Positions 9,401 through 19,539 of a stretch of 64,000 nt of DNA are shown piece by piece. The translations under genes were made by a program, and so were the position numbers. The stretch comes from Streptomyces sp. man185 (GTDB lineage Bacteria > Actinomycetota > Actinomycetes > Streptomycetales > Streptomycetaceae). The stretch's first letter is position 1; every line of letters begins with the position of its first letter. Location of the stretch: contig NTHE01000034.1 of NCBI GenBank assembly GCA_002551355.1, positions 1 through 64,000 of the forward strand, read 5' to 3'. The notes under the pieces were generated by a model, which made no database searches, had not been told where the DNA came from, and saw only the letters and a program-made list of their open reading frames with translations.

Positions 9401-11692
9401 ATGGCCACCAAGCCGCCGACCGGTGACCCGGTCCAGGACGCCCCGCAGGTCGAAGCGGCCCCGCACGCCGCCGCCGGGCTGCCCGCCGTCGCCCACTCCC
9501 TGCGCATCTCCCAGCAGCAGATGGGGGTGCGCCGCACCGCGCAGACCCTCCTCAAGGTCAACCAGAAGAACGGCTTCGACTGCCCCGGCTGCGCCTGGCC
9601 CGAAGGCGACAAGCGGCACATCGCCGAGTTCTGCGAGAACGGCGCGAAGGCCGTGGCCGAGGAGGCGACGCTGCGTCGCGTCACCCCCGACTTCTTCGCC
9701 GCGCACCCGGTCGCCGACCTCGCGGAGCGCAGCGGCTACTGGCTGGGCCAGCAGGGCAGGATCACCCAGCCGGTGTACCTCCCCGAGGGCGCCGACCGGT
9801 ACGAGGCGATCACCTGGGACCGGGCGTTCGCGATCATCGCCGAGGAGCTGACCGCGCTCGGCTCCCCCGACGAGGCCCTCTTCTACACCTCAGGCCGCAC
9901 CAGCAACGAGGCCGCGTTCCTTCTCCAGCTCTTCGCCCGCGAGTTCGGCACCAACAACCTGCCGGACTGCTCCAACATGTGCCACGAGTCGTCCGGCTCG
10001 GCGCTCACCGAGACCATCGGCATCGGCAAGGGCAGCGTCTCCCTGGAGGACATCCACCAGGCCGACCTGATCATCGTCGCCGGCCAGAACCCCGGCACGA
10101 ACCACCCCCGGATGCTGTCCGCCCTGGAGAAGGCCAAGCAGTCCGGAGCGAAGATCATCTCGGTGAACCCGCTGCCCGAGGCCGGTATGGAGCGGTTCAA
10201 GAACCCCCAGACCCCGCACGGCATGCTCAAGGGGACCCCGCTCAACGACCTCTTCCTGCAGATCCGCATCGGCGGCGACCAGGCCCTCTTCCGCCTCCTC
10301 AACAAGCTGATCCTGGCAACCGAGGGCGCCGTCGACACCGCGTTCGTCGCCGAGCACACCCACGGTTACGAGCAGTTCGCGAAGGCCGCCGAAGCCGCCG
10401 ACTGGGACGAGACGCTGCGCGCCACCGGCCTCACCCGCGCCGAGATCGAGCAGGCGCTCGCCCTGGTCCTCGCATCCAAGCGCACCATCGTCTGCTGGGC
10501 CATGGGCCTCACCCAGCACAAGCACTCCGTGCCCACCATCCGCGAAGTCGTCAACTTCCTTCTGCTGCGCGGCAACATCGGCCGCCCCGGCGCCGGGGTC
10601 TGCCCGGTGCGCGGCCACTCCAACGTCCAGGGCGACCGCACCATGGGCATCTTCGAACGCCCCGCACCGGCCTTCCTCGACGCCCTCGACAAGGAGTTCG
10701 GCATCACCTCGCCGCGCCACCACGGCATGGACGTGGTGCGCTCCATCCAGGCGCTCCGCGACGGCGAGGCGAAGGTCTTCTTCGCCATGGGCGGCAACTT
10801 CGTCGCGGCCACCCCCGACACCGCCGTCACCGAGGCCGCGATGCGCCGCGCCCGCCTCACCGTCCACGTCTCGACCAAGCTCAACCGCAGCCACGCCGTC
10901 ACCGGGACCCGCGCCCTGATCCTCCCGACGCTGGGCCGCACCGACAAGGACGTCCAGGCGGGCGGCAAGCAGTTCGTCACCGTCGAGGACTCCATGGGCA
11001 TGGTCCACGCCTCCCGCGGCAACCTCACCCCCGCGAGCCCCCACCTGCTCTCCGAGCCCGCCATCGTCGCCCGCCTCGCCCGCGCGGTCCTCGGCGCCGG
11101 CTCCCGTACCGACTGGGAAGCCTTCGAGCGCGACTACTCCACCATCCGCGATCGCATCTCCCGCGTCGTCGCGGGCTTCGAGGACTTCAACACCCGCATC
11201 GCCCGCCCCGGCGGCTTCACCCTCCCGCACGCCCCCCGCGACGAACGCCGCTTCCCCACCGCCACCGGGCGCGCCAACTTCACCGCCGCGACCGTCGAGT
11301 ACCCCGAACTCCCCGACGGCAGGCTCCTGTTGCAGACCCTGCGCTCCCACGACCAGTACAACACCACCATCTACGGCCTCGACGACCGCTACCGGGGCAT
11401 CAAGGGCGGCCGTCGCGTCGTCATGGTCAACCCCGAGGACGCCGCCGCCCTCGGCCTCGCCGACGGCGCGTACACCGACCTCGTCAGCGAGTGGAAGGAC
11501 CGCGTGGAGCGCCGCGCGGAGGGCTTCCGCATCGTCCACTACCCCACCGCCCGGGGCTGCGCCGCCGCCTACTACCCGGAGACCAACGTCCTGGTCCCCC
11601 TCGACTCCACGGCCGACACCAGCAACACCCCGGCCAGCAAGTCCGTCGTCGTCCGCTTCGAGGAGCCCCGGCGCACCCCCGGCAGCGACTGA
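9401..11692 (+). CDS. FdhF/YdeP family molybdopterin oxidoreductase
   Basis: Molybdopterin-dependent oxidoreductase alpha subunit of the YdeP/FdhF family, 763 residues. An N-terminal segment with CPGC (about residue 65) precedes the molybdopterin domains. Motifs visible include SGRTSNEAAF, SNMCHESSGSALTETIGIG and VAGQNPGTNHPRMLSALE. The C-terminal MopB-type dinucleotide-binding barrel contains RSHDQYNTTIYGLDDRYRG. There is no selenocysteine and no adjacent Fe-S or membrane subunit gene, so it acts alone or with distant partners. E. coli YdeP is linked to acid resistance; the substrate here is not known. Ribosome site AAGGGGAG lies just before the ATG. The thioesterase gene follows 92 nt downstream in the same direction. 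Confidence 0.88.
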   Translation: MATKPPTGDPVQDAPQVEAAPHAAAGLPAVAHSLRISQQQMGVRRTAQTLLKVNQKNGFDCPGCAWPEGDKRHIAEFCENGAKAVAEEATLRRVTPDFFAAHPVADLAERSGYWLGQQGRITQPVYLPEGADRYEAITWDRAFAIIAEELTALGSPDEALFYTSGRTSNEAAFLLQLFAREFGTNNLPDCSNMCHESSGSALTETIGIGKGSVSLEDIHQADLIIVAGQNPGTNHPRMLSALEKAKQSGAKIISVNPLPEAGMERFKNPQTPHGMLKGTPLNDLFLQIRIGGDQALFRLLNKLILATEGAVDTAFVAEHTHGYEQFAKAAEAADWDETLRATGLTRAEIEQALALVLASKRTIVCWAMGLTQHKHSVPTIREVVNFLLLRGNIGRPGAGVCPVRGHSNVQGDRTMGIFERPAPAFLDALDKEFGITSPRHHGMDVVRSIQALRDGEAKVFFAMGGNFVAATPDTAVTEAAMRRARLTVHVSTKLNRSHAVTGTRALILPTLGRTDKDVQAGGKQFVTVEDSMGMVHASRGNLTPASPHLLSEPAIVARLARAVLGAGSRTDWEAFERDYSTIRDRISRVVAGFEDFNTRIARPGGFTLPHAPRDERRFPTATGRANFTAATVEYPELPDGRLLLQTLRSHDQYNTTIYGLDDRYRGIKGGRRVVMVNPEDAAALGLADGAYTDLVSEWKDRVERRAEGFRIVHYPTARGCAAAYYPETNVLVPLDSTADTSNTPASKSVVVRFEEPRRTPGSD

Positions 11693-11784
11693 AAGCCGCC
11701 ACTCCCTAAGCGCGCGCTCAGCCGTCTGATAAGAACAGTGCAGACAGCAACGAACCAGCGCAGCAGACGAACGGAGCAGGATCC

Positions 11785-12255
11785 ATGGGCGAGCACACCG
11801 CACCCCTCTTCCCGCAGGAAGTCATCGACGAGTACGCGGCACTCGGCATCGACCTGCCCGCCCTCTTCTCCGCCGGCCACCTCGGCGAGCGCATGGGCGT
11901 GACCATCGTCGAGGCCGCCGCCGACCGCGTCGTCGGCACCATGCCCGTCGAGGGCAACACCCAGCCCTACGGCCTCCTGCACGGCGGCGCCTCCGCCGTA
12001 CTCGCCGAGACCCTCGGATCCATCGGCTCCATGCTCCACGGCGGAGCTTCCAAGATCGCCGTCGGCGTCGACCTCAACTGCACCCACCACCGCGGCGCCC
12101 GCAGCGGCCTCGTCACCGGCGTCGCCACCCCCGTACACCGGGGCCGCTCCACCGCCACGTACGAGATCGTCATCACCGACGAACAGGACAAGCGGGTCTG
12201 CACCGCACGCCTCACCTGCCTGCTCCGCGACGTCCCCAAGCCCGAAGCGGGCTGA
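11785..12255 (+). CDS. PaaI-family hotdog thioesterase
   Basis: Hotdog-fold acyl-CoA thioesterase of 156 residues (PaaI/YdiI-like). The central helix motif GLLHGGASAVLAETLGS (about residues 64-80) carries the characteristic HGG-x-E/D signature used for thioester hydrolysis. A conserved VGVDLNCTHHRGARSG beta strand follows. Such enzymes release CoA from aryl- or acyl-CoA intermediates, for instance in phenylacetate catabolism, but no paa genes lie nearby and the substrate is open. The ATG has GGAGCAGG 5 nt upstream. A strong terminator closes the gene. Confidence 0.85.
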   Translation: MGEHTAPLFPQEVIDEYAALGIDLPALFSAGHLGERMGVTIVEAAADRVVGTMPVEGNTQPYGLLHGGASAVLAETLGSIGSMLHGGASKIAVGVDLNCTHHRGARSGLVTGVATPVHRGRSTATYEIVITDEQDKRVCTARLTCLLRDVPKPEAG

Positions 12256-12267
12256 GGGTCACAGCAT

Positions 12268-12305
12268 GCGAACGGCCCGCCGGCCTCCACCGGCGGGCCG
12301 TTCGC
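12268..12305 (+). terminator. terminator after the thioesterase gene
   Basis: Perfect 16-bp stem (12268-12283 with 12290-12305) and a 6-nt loop CCTCCA, starting 13 nt after the stop codon. Confidence 0.82.
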
Positions 12306-12877
12306 CGTCCGCGACCGCACCGCATTCCGGACCGCGCATCCTCATATCCGGCGCGGTTACCGGAAGTTGATGGAAACACACGGTCAACGCCCTTGACGGC
12401 CGCACTCGTTCCATGACCTGCTTCAACAGCGACACCGACCCGGCAGCGCAGCACACATATCCCACACATGTAACACTGCGTAACGCTTGTGCAATACACG
12501 AAAAACCCGGCACCCCACCCGCGCACCCCCGGTCCGCCTCCCCCCGCCACCCTCGCGCCCCGGCCCGCGCGACAGCACCAAGATCACCCCAAGCCCCTTA
12601 GCAGAGCTGCGCGTTCTCACCATGTGGGCAATGCGCAGTCCAGGCGAAACCCGCACATCCCCTCACAGGAACCTCAAGCCTTGCTCAAGGGCATAACAAG
12701 AGAGTCACATCCGCAGCCGACCCATCCCGATGGCCCCCGGCTGCGCTTAGAGTCACGGCCAGTCACCGCGCCGCCGGGCGCGTCTGCTGCACGGCCCTGC
12801 ACCACCCCAGTACGGCCCGGCGATGATCACGGCCCCCTCACGCCCGAGGAGCGCCGCGCCAGGGAAAGGACCCTCTC
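12306..12877 (+). promoter_or_regulatory. 572-bp non-coding leader/promoter region of the liv operon
   Basis: No gene is supported here. The stretch is more A/T-rich than its surroundings (around 12440-12500 and 12650-12720), as expected for a promoter region of a highly expressed binding-protein gene. I could not place a convincing -35/-10 pair: TTGACG at about 12392 and a TAGAGT-like hexamer at about 12750 are the best fragments, but neither has a proper partner. Confidence 0.4.
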
Positions 12878-14113
12878 GTGCGACACCGTTCTTTGCTCAT
12901 ACTCACCGCAGTGCTCACCACCGGAGCACTGACGCTCACCGCCTGCGGGTCGCGCGACGAAGGCAGCAAGGACAGCGGCGACAGCGGCGGCAAGACCACC
13001 GTCGTCATCGGCGTCGACGCGCCCCTGACCGGCTCCCTCTCCGCGCTCGGCCAGGGCATCAAGAACTCCGTGGACCTCGCGGCCAAGACCGCGAACAAGA
13101 ACAACGAGGTCCCCGGCATCGAGTTCAAGATCGAAGCCCTCGACGACCAGGCCGTCCCCGCCTCCGGACAGGCCAACGCCACCAAGCTCACCGGCAACGA
13201 CGACGTCCTCGGCGCCGTCGGCCCCCTCAACTCCGGCGTCGCCCAGTCCATGCAGGGCGTCTTCGAGAAGGCCAACCTCACCCAGGTCTCCCCGGCCAAC
13301 ACCAACCCGGCGCTCAGCCAGGGCGACAACTGGGCCAAGGGCGACATCCAGCGCCCCTTCAAGACCTACTTCCGCACCTGCGCCACCGACGTCGTCCAGG
13401 GCAAGTTCGCCGCCCAGTACCTCTACAACGACGCCAAGAAGAAGAAGGTCTACGTCGTCGACGACAAGCAGACCTACGGCGCCGGCCTCGCCGCGATCTT
13501 CTCCGCCGAATTCAAGCGCCTCGGCGGCAAGGTCGTCGGCACCGACCACGTCACGGTCAAGGAGACCGACTTCTCCAGCACCGCCGACAAGGTCAAGAGC
13601 TCGGGCGCCGACTCCGTCTACTACGGCGGCCAGTACCCCGAGGGCGGCCTGCTCTCCGACCAGATCAAGAAGACCGGCGCCAAGATCCCCACCATGGGCG
13701 GCGACGGAATCTACGACCCCGCCTTCATCAGCGCCTCCGGCGAGGCCAACGACGGCGACTACGCCACCTCCATCGGCTACCCCGTCGAGGCCCTCCCGAC
13801 CGCCAAGAAGTTCATCGAGGACTACAAGGCCGCCGGCTACAAGGACCCGTACGCGGCCTACGGCGGCTACTCCTACGACGCCGGATGGGCCATCATCCAG
13901 GCCGTCAAGGCCGTCGTCGCCGACAACGACGGCAAGCTCCCCGAGGACGCCCGAGCCAAGGTCACCGAGGCCATGTCCAAGGTCTCCTTCGACGGTGTGA
14001 CCGGCAAGGTCTCCTTCGACGAGAACGGCGACACCACCAACAAGCAGCTCACCGTCTACGAGGTCCAGAAGGGCGCCTGGAAGGACGTCAAGAGCGCCAC
14101 GTTCGAGGACTGA
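12878..14113 (+). CDS. livK: branched-chain amino-acid ABC transporter substrate-binding lipoprotein
   Basis: Periplasmic-binding-protein-type lipoprotein of 411 residues that would capture branched-chain amino acids, or related amides or urea, outside the membrane. The signal peptide ends in the lipobox LTAC with lipidated Cys-23 and is followed by a flexible Ser/Gly/Asp linker. The Leu/Ile/Val-binding fold starts at VVIGVDAPLTGSLSALGQG. Start GTG at 12878 has AAGGA 8 nt upstream. First gene of a livKHMGF operon; a strong hairpin separates it from the permease genes, as expected when more binding protein than membrane subunits is made. Confidence 0.92.
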   Translation: MRHRSLLILTAVLTTGALTLTACGSRDEGSKDSGDSGGKTTVVIGVDAPLTGSLSALGQGIKNSVDLAAKTANKNNEVPGIEFKIEALDDQAVPASGQANATKLTGNDDVLGAVGPLNSGVAQSMQGVFEKANLTQVSPANTNPALSQGDNWAKGDIQRPFKTYFRTCATDVVQGKFAAQYLYNDAKKKKVYVVDDKQTYGAGLAAIFSAEFKRLGGKVVGTDHVTVKETDFSSTADKVKSSGADSVYYGGQYPEGGLLSDQIKKTGAKIPTMGGDGIYDPAFISASGEANDGDYATSIGYPVEALPTAKKFIEDYKAAGYKDPYAAYGGYSYDAGWAIIQAVKAVVADNDGKLPEDARAKVTEAMSKVSFDGVTGKVSFDENGDTTNKQLTVYEVQKGAWKDVKSATFED

Positions 14114-14148
14114 TCCCACCGGCACAGCCCCGCCCCACCTGACCCAGA

Positions 14149-14181
14149 CCGCGCGAGGGCGCAAACAGCGCCCTCGCGCGG
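14149..14181 (+). terminator. intercistronic hairpin between livK and livH
   Basis: Perfect 14-bp stem (14149-14162 with 14168-14181) and loop AAACA, lying 35 nt after livK stop and 34 nt before livH. It probably acts as a partial terminator or 3' stabiliser that raises livK mRNA over the downstream genes. Confidence 0.7.
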
Positions 14182-14215
14182 AGTCATATCCGACAAGCTC
14201 ATCGGAGGCCCTGCG

Positions 14216-15148
14216 GTGCACGAACTGCCGCAACAGCTGGCCAACGGCCTTGCCCTCGGCGCCCTTTATGGCCTCATAGCCATCGGGTACACCATGGTCT
14301 ACGGCATCGTCCAGCTCATCAACTTCGCCCACGGCGAGATCTTCATGATCGGGGGCTTCGGCGCCCTCACCACCTACATCATGCTCCCCAGCGGGACCAC
14401 CCTCCTGGTCGCCATCCCGCTCATGATCATCGGTGGAGCCATCGCCTCCGTCGCCGTGGCCACCGCCGCGGAACGGTTCGCCTACCGGCCCCTGCGCGGC
14501 GCCCCCCGCCTCGCCCCGCTCATCACCGCGATCGGCCTCTCGATCGTGCTCCAGCAGCTCGTCTGGGGCTTCTACCCCGACGCGAAGAAGCCCCGCAGCT
14601 TCCCCGAGTTCCAGGGCGAGTCCTTCAAGCTGCTCGACAACCTCTACCTCCAGCGCGCCGACGCCTTCGTCCTCGTCCTGGCCCCGCTCTGCATGCTCGC
14701 CCTCGGCCTCTTCGTCGCCAAGAGCCGCAGCGGCCGCGCCATGCAGGCCACCGCCCAGGACCCCGACACGGCCAAGCTCATGGGCATCAACACCGACCGC
14801 ATCATCGTGATGGCCTTCGCCATCGGCGCCGCCTTCGCCGCCGTCGCCTCGGTCGCCTACGGCCTCGACAAGGGCCAGATCAACTTCGAGATGGGCTTCA
14901 TCCTCGGACTGAAGGCCTTCACCGCCGCCGTCCTCGGCGGCATCGGCAACATCTACGGAGCCATGGTCGGCGGCGTCGTCCTCGGCCTCGCCGAAGCCCT
15001 CTCGATCGCATACATCGAAGAGATCCCCGGCATGCAGCAGCTCGGCGGCGGCGCCTGGGCCAACGTCTGGGCCTTCGTCCTTCTCATCGTCGTCCTCCTC
15101 GTCAGGCCACAAGGCCTGCTCGGCGAGCGCGTCACGGATCGGGCGTGA
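14216..15148 (+). CDS. livH: branched-chain amino-acid ABC transporter permease LivH
   Basis: Inner-membrane permease of 310 residues with about eight hydrophobic segments. The family landmark QLINFAHGEIFMIGGF near residues 31-46 and GMQATAQDPDTAKLMGI (EAA-like loop contacting the ATPase) support LivH. Start GTG at 14216 follows GGAGG. It forms the membrane channel together with LivM, powered by LivG and LivF. Its TGA stop overlaps the GTG of livM (GTGA), suggesting translational coupling. Confidence 0.92.
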   Translation: MHELPQQLANGLALGALYGLIAIGYTMVYGIVQLINFAHGEIFMIGGFGALTTYIMLPSGTTLLVAIPLMIIGGAIASVAVATAAERFAYRPLRGAPRLAPLITAIGLSIVLQQLVWGFYPDAKKPRSFPEFQGESFKLLDNLYLQRADAFVLVLAPLCMLALGLFVAKSRSGRAMQATAQDPDTAKLMGINTDRIIVMAFAIGAAFAAVASVAYGLDKGQINFEMGFILGLKAFTAAVLGGIGNIYGAMVGGVVLGLAEALSIAYIEEIPGMQQLGGGAWANVWAFVLLIVVLLVRPQGLLGERVTDRA

Positions 15149-16934
15149 TACCCATGACCACCAAGACCCACGAGACGACGCCCGTCCTCGCCATCCCCGC
15201 ACCGGCGGCCCGCGCGGTCACCGCGGCCGGAGCCGCACTCACCCTCGGCTCCACCTTCCTCGCCTGGACCTGGACCGCGAAGTTCCCCGGCGACCTCACT
15301 GTCACCGGCTACCCCGGCGGCCTCCAAGTCCTCACCCTCGTCGGCGCCGCCCTCACCCTGCTCTTCACCCTCTCCGGGTACGGCATCAAGGGCCTGCGCT
15401 GGCTCACCCCCGGCGGCACCAACAGCCCCGTCCGACTCGCCGCACTCGGGCTGCTCGGCACCATGGGCTTCACCGTCGGCGCCATCTCCGTCGAACTCGG
15501 CGGCGTCGTCAACCTGGAACCCGGAGCCTGGATCGGCCTCGTCGGCGCCATCATCACCGTCGTCGCCTCCCTCGGCCTCCCGCACGACCAGGACATCACC
15601 GACACGACCGAACCCTCCGCCCTCGAAAGGTTCCTCAACAGCCTCCGCGCCCCCGCGCCCGGACGCCCCAAGGAACTCCCCTCCTGGGCCGAGATCCTGA
15701 TCATCGTCGCCGCCTTCGGCATCGGTCTCTTCGTCGTCACCTACGGCATCGACACCGCCTACCCCGAACTCTTCGTCGGCTACCTGATCATCACCGGCTT
15801 CGCCGTGACCGCACTCTTCAAGGCCGGCCTCATGGCCCGCCTCTCCGCGATCACCACGAAGTACCGCTCCATCGCCGTCGCCGCGGCCTTCGTCGCCGCA
15901 GCCGTCTTCCCGTTCACCCAGAGCACCGACCAGTACACCCTCATCGCGGTCAACATCCTCATCTTCGCGACCGTCGCCCTGGGCCTGAACATCGTCGTCG
16001 GTCTCGCCGGACTCCTCGACCTCGGATACGTCGCCTTCCTCGGCGTCGGCGCCTACACGGCCGCCCTCGTCTCCGGAACCAGCGCATCCGCGTTCGGCGT
16101 CCAGTTCCCCTTCTGGGCCTCCGTCCTCCTCGGCGCCGCCGTCTCCCTCATCTTCGGCGTCGTCATCGGAGCACCCACCCTCCGCCTCCGCGGCGACTAC
16201 CTCGCCATCGTCACCCTCGGCTTCGGCGAGATCTTCCGCATCGCCGTCGGCAACCTCGACGGCGTCTCCGGGCCCCGCGTCACCAACGGCCCCAACGGCG
16301 TACCGAACATCCCCGACCTCAACTTCTTCGGGTACGACTTCGGCGAATCCCACACCATCCTGGGCTTCGAACTCGGCGCCTACGCCAACTACTACATGCT
16401 CATGCTGCTCGCGATGATCCTCGTGGTCCTCGTCTTCAGCCGAGCCGGCAGCTCCCGCATCGGCCGCGCCTGGGTCGCCATCCGCGAGGACGAGACCGCC
16501 GCCACCGCCATGGGCATCAACGGCTTCCGCGTCAAGCTCATCGCCTTCGCCCTCGGCGCCACCCTCGCCGGTATCGCCGGCACCGTACAGGCCCACGTCC
16601 AGAGCACCGTCGTCCCCGAGATGTACGTCTTCGCCGGACCCGTACCGCCCAACTCCGCCTTCCTCCTCGCCGCCGTCATCCTCGGCGGCATGGGAACCAT
16701 CAGCGGACCCCTCATCGGCGCGGCACTCCTCTACATGATCCCGGCCAAGCTCCAGTTCCTCTCGGACTACCAGCTCCTCGGCTTCGGTCTCGCCCTCATC
16801 CTCCTCATGCGCTTCCGCCCGGAGGGCCTCATCGCCAACCGGCGGGCCAAGCTGGAGTACCACGAGACCGGCCAGCTCGACGTACCGGACGAAACCCTGG
16901 CCGGTACCACCTCCGGCACCACGAAGGCGGGGGC

Positions 16935-16938
<4 letters not shown>
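15145..16938 (+). CDS. livM: branched-chain amino-acid ABC transporter permease LivM
   Basis: Second membrane permease of the Liv system, 597 residues, longer than typical LivM (about 350-420). The first about 250 residues hold extra hydrophobic segments. The canonical LivM core starts near NILIFATVALGLNIVVGLAG and contains LRGDYLAIVTLGFGEIFRI and the coupling loop GRAWVAIREDETAATAMG. The N-terminal extension is common in actinobacterial LivM proteins. Translation can start at GTG 15145 (overlapping livH by 4 nt) or at ATG 15154; neither has a strong ribosome site, consistent with coupling to livH. Confidence 0.9.
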
Positions 16939-17809
<871 letters not shown>

Positions 17810-17813
<4 letters not shown>

Positions 17814-18526
17814 CCGCCCTGCTAGAGGTCGAAGACCTCCGCGTCGCCTACGGCAAGATCGAAGCCGTCAAGGGCATCTCCTTCAGCGTCGAAGCCGGCC
17901 AGGTCGTCACCCTCATCGGCACCAACGGCGCGGGCAAGACCACCACGCTGCGCACCCTCTCCGGGCTCCTCAAGCCCTCCGGCGGCCGCATCACCTTCGA
18001 CGGGAAGCCCCTCGGCAGCGTCCCCGCGCACAAGATCGTCGCGCTCGGACTCGCCCACTCCCCCGAAGGCCGGCACATCTTCCCCCGCCTCACCATCACG
18101 GAGAACCTCCAGCTCGGAGCGTTCCTCCGGACGGACAAGGCGGGCATCGAGAAGGACGTCCAGCGCGCCTACGACCTCTTCCCCATCCTCGGGGAACGCC
18201 GGAAGCAGGCCGCCGGCACCCTCTCGGGCGGAGAGCAGCAGATGCTCGCCATGGGACGCGCCCTGATGTCCCAGCCCAAGCTGCTCATGCTCGACGAGCC
18301 CTCCATGGGACTCTCCCCGATCATGATGCAGAAGATCATGGAGACCATCGTCGAGCTCAAGGCGGCGGGCACCACGATCCTGCTCGTCGAGCAGAACGCC
18401 CAGGCCGCCCTGTCCCTGGCGGACCAGGGTCACGTCATGGAGGTCGGCAAGATCGTCCTCTCCGGCGCGGGCTCGGACCTCCTCCACGACGAGTCGGTCC
18501 GCAAGGCGTACCTCGGCGAGGACTGA
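17810..18526 (+). CDS. livF: branched-chain amino-acid ABC transporter ATPase LivF
   Basis: Second ABC ATPase of the operon, 238 residues. Walker A GTNGAGKTT (about 38-46), Q-loop region LAHSPEGRHIFPRLTITENL typical of LivF, signature LSGGEQQMLAMGRALM and Walker B LLMLDEPSMGLSP are all present, with H-loop LVEQN. The start GTG overlaps the livG stop by 4 nt. It ends the operon and is followed 17 nt later by a 16-bp-stem terminator. Confidence 0.93.
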
Positions 18527-18543
18527 CACCCCTGCCGTACGGA

Positions 18544-18581
18544 AGAGGCCCGCACCCGGTTCGCTCCGGGTGCGGGCCTCT
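18544..18581. terminator. terminator between livF and the ANTAR regulator gene
   Basis: Perfect 16-bp stem (18544-18559 with 18566-18581), loop TTCGCT, between two convergent genes, so it can serve both strands. Confidence 0.82.
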
Positions 18582-18618
18582 CTCGTTGCGTACGCGTACG
18601 TGTACGTCGTGTACGCGG

Positions 18619-19275
18619 CTACTCGGCCGACTTCTTCTTCTCCTCGGCGTCCTCGATCAGCGCCTCCGCCAGCTGCTGCATCGACATCCGGCGGTCCATC
18701 GACGTCTTCTGGATCCACCGGAACGCGGCCGGCTCGGAGAGCCCGTAATCCGTCTGCAGGATGCTCTTCGCCCGGTCCACCAGCTTCCGGGTCTCCAGCC
18801 GCTGCGAGAGGTCCGCGATCTCGCTCTCCAGCGCCTTCAGCTCCGCGAACCGGGAGACGGCCATCTCGATGGCCGGCACCACGTCGCTCTTGCTGAACGG
18901 CTTCACGAGGTACGCCATGGCCCCGGCGTCCCGGGCCCGCTCGACCAGGTCGCGCTGCGAGAACGCGGTGAGCATCAGGACGGGCGCGATGGACTCCTCG
19001 GCGATCTTCTCGGCGGCGGAGATGCCGTCGAGGACCGGCATCTTCACGTCCAGGATGACGAGGTCCGGCTTGTGCTCCCGGGCCAGCTCGACGGCCTGCT
19101 GCCCGTCGCCCGCCTCACCGACGACCGAGTAGCCCTCCTCCTCCAGCATCTCCTTGAGGTCGAGGCGGATGAGGGCCTCGTCCTCGGCGATGACGACGCG
19201 GGTCGTCAGCGGCGGGACGTGCGACTTGTCGTCGTCGACGGCGTCTACGGGCTGGGGCGACTCGGGGGTGGTCAC
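18619..19275 (-). CDS. pdtaR: response regulator with ANTAR RNA-binding output domain (PdtaR-like)
   Basis: Two-domain regulator of 218 residues from GTG 19275, which has AAGGAG 5 nt upstream. The receiver domain (about residues 25-145) has the acidic pair in VVIAEDEALIRLDL, the phospho-acceptor Asp in LVILDVKMPVLDG, Thr in LMLTAF and Lys in YLVKPFSKSD. The C-terminal ANTAR domain (about 155-212) follows a coiled linker and includes LVDRAKSILQTDYGLSEP and AFRWIQKTSMDRRM. ANTAR domains bind dual-hexaloop RNA and act by antitermination. In actinobacteria this protein pairs with the histidine kinase PdtaS, usually encoded elsewhere, and none is present here. The gene lies divergent from the tRNA at 19375. 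Confidence 0.9.
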   Translation of the reverse strand: MTTPESPQPVDAVDDDKSHVPPLTTRVVIAEDEALIRLDLKEMLEEEGYSVVGEAGDGQQAVELAREHKPDLVILDVKMPVLDGISAAEKIAEESIAPVLMLTAFSQRDLVERARDAGAMAYLVKPFSKSDVVPAIEMAVSRFAELKALESEIADLSQRLETRKLVDRAKSILQTDYGLSEPAAFRWIQKTSMDRRMSMQQLAEALIEDAEEKKKSAE

Positions 19276-19374
19276 GGGGCTCCTTGATCCGGGGCAGGTA
19301 CTGCTTCCCCTGAGCCTACCCAGCTGCGGTATGGTGGTCGCGCAGCGGGTTGAAGGGAACCTTCGATCCTGGGA

Positions 19375-19449
19375 GCCCCGGTAGCCCAATTGGCAGCAGG
19401 CAATGGATTCAAAACCCATACAGTGTCGGTTCGAGTCCGACTCGGGGCA
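19375..19449 (+). tRNA. tRNA with anticodon CAA (Leu by anticodon), short variable arm
   Basis: A 75-nt cloverleaf folds by hand. The acceptor stem is GCCCCGG with TCGGGGC, discriminator A at 19449, with no encoded CCA. The T arm is GTCGG-TTCGAGT-CCGAC. The anticodon stem is ATGGA/CCCAT with an A-C mismatch next to the loop, and the loop is TTCAAAA, giving CAA at 19410-19412. CAA reads UUG leucine codons. The variable region is only 5 nt (ACAGT), whereas bacterial tRNA-Leu normally has a long class II variable arm, so the identity deserves caution. The D stem closes only three good pairs. Confidence 0.8.
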
Positions 19450-19539
19450 CTCTTCCTTCGATTCCAAGGTCACCCGAGAATCGTAAGGCTTCACGTAATC
19501 GTGTGACCACTCCACGTTTTCACTACGGACCGCCGGGAC

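Noticed and set aside
12380..12760. TTGACG and TAGAGT-like hexamers as a liv promoter
   Set aside because: No partner hexamer at proper spacing for either one.
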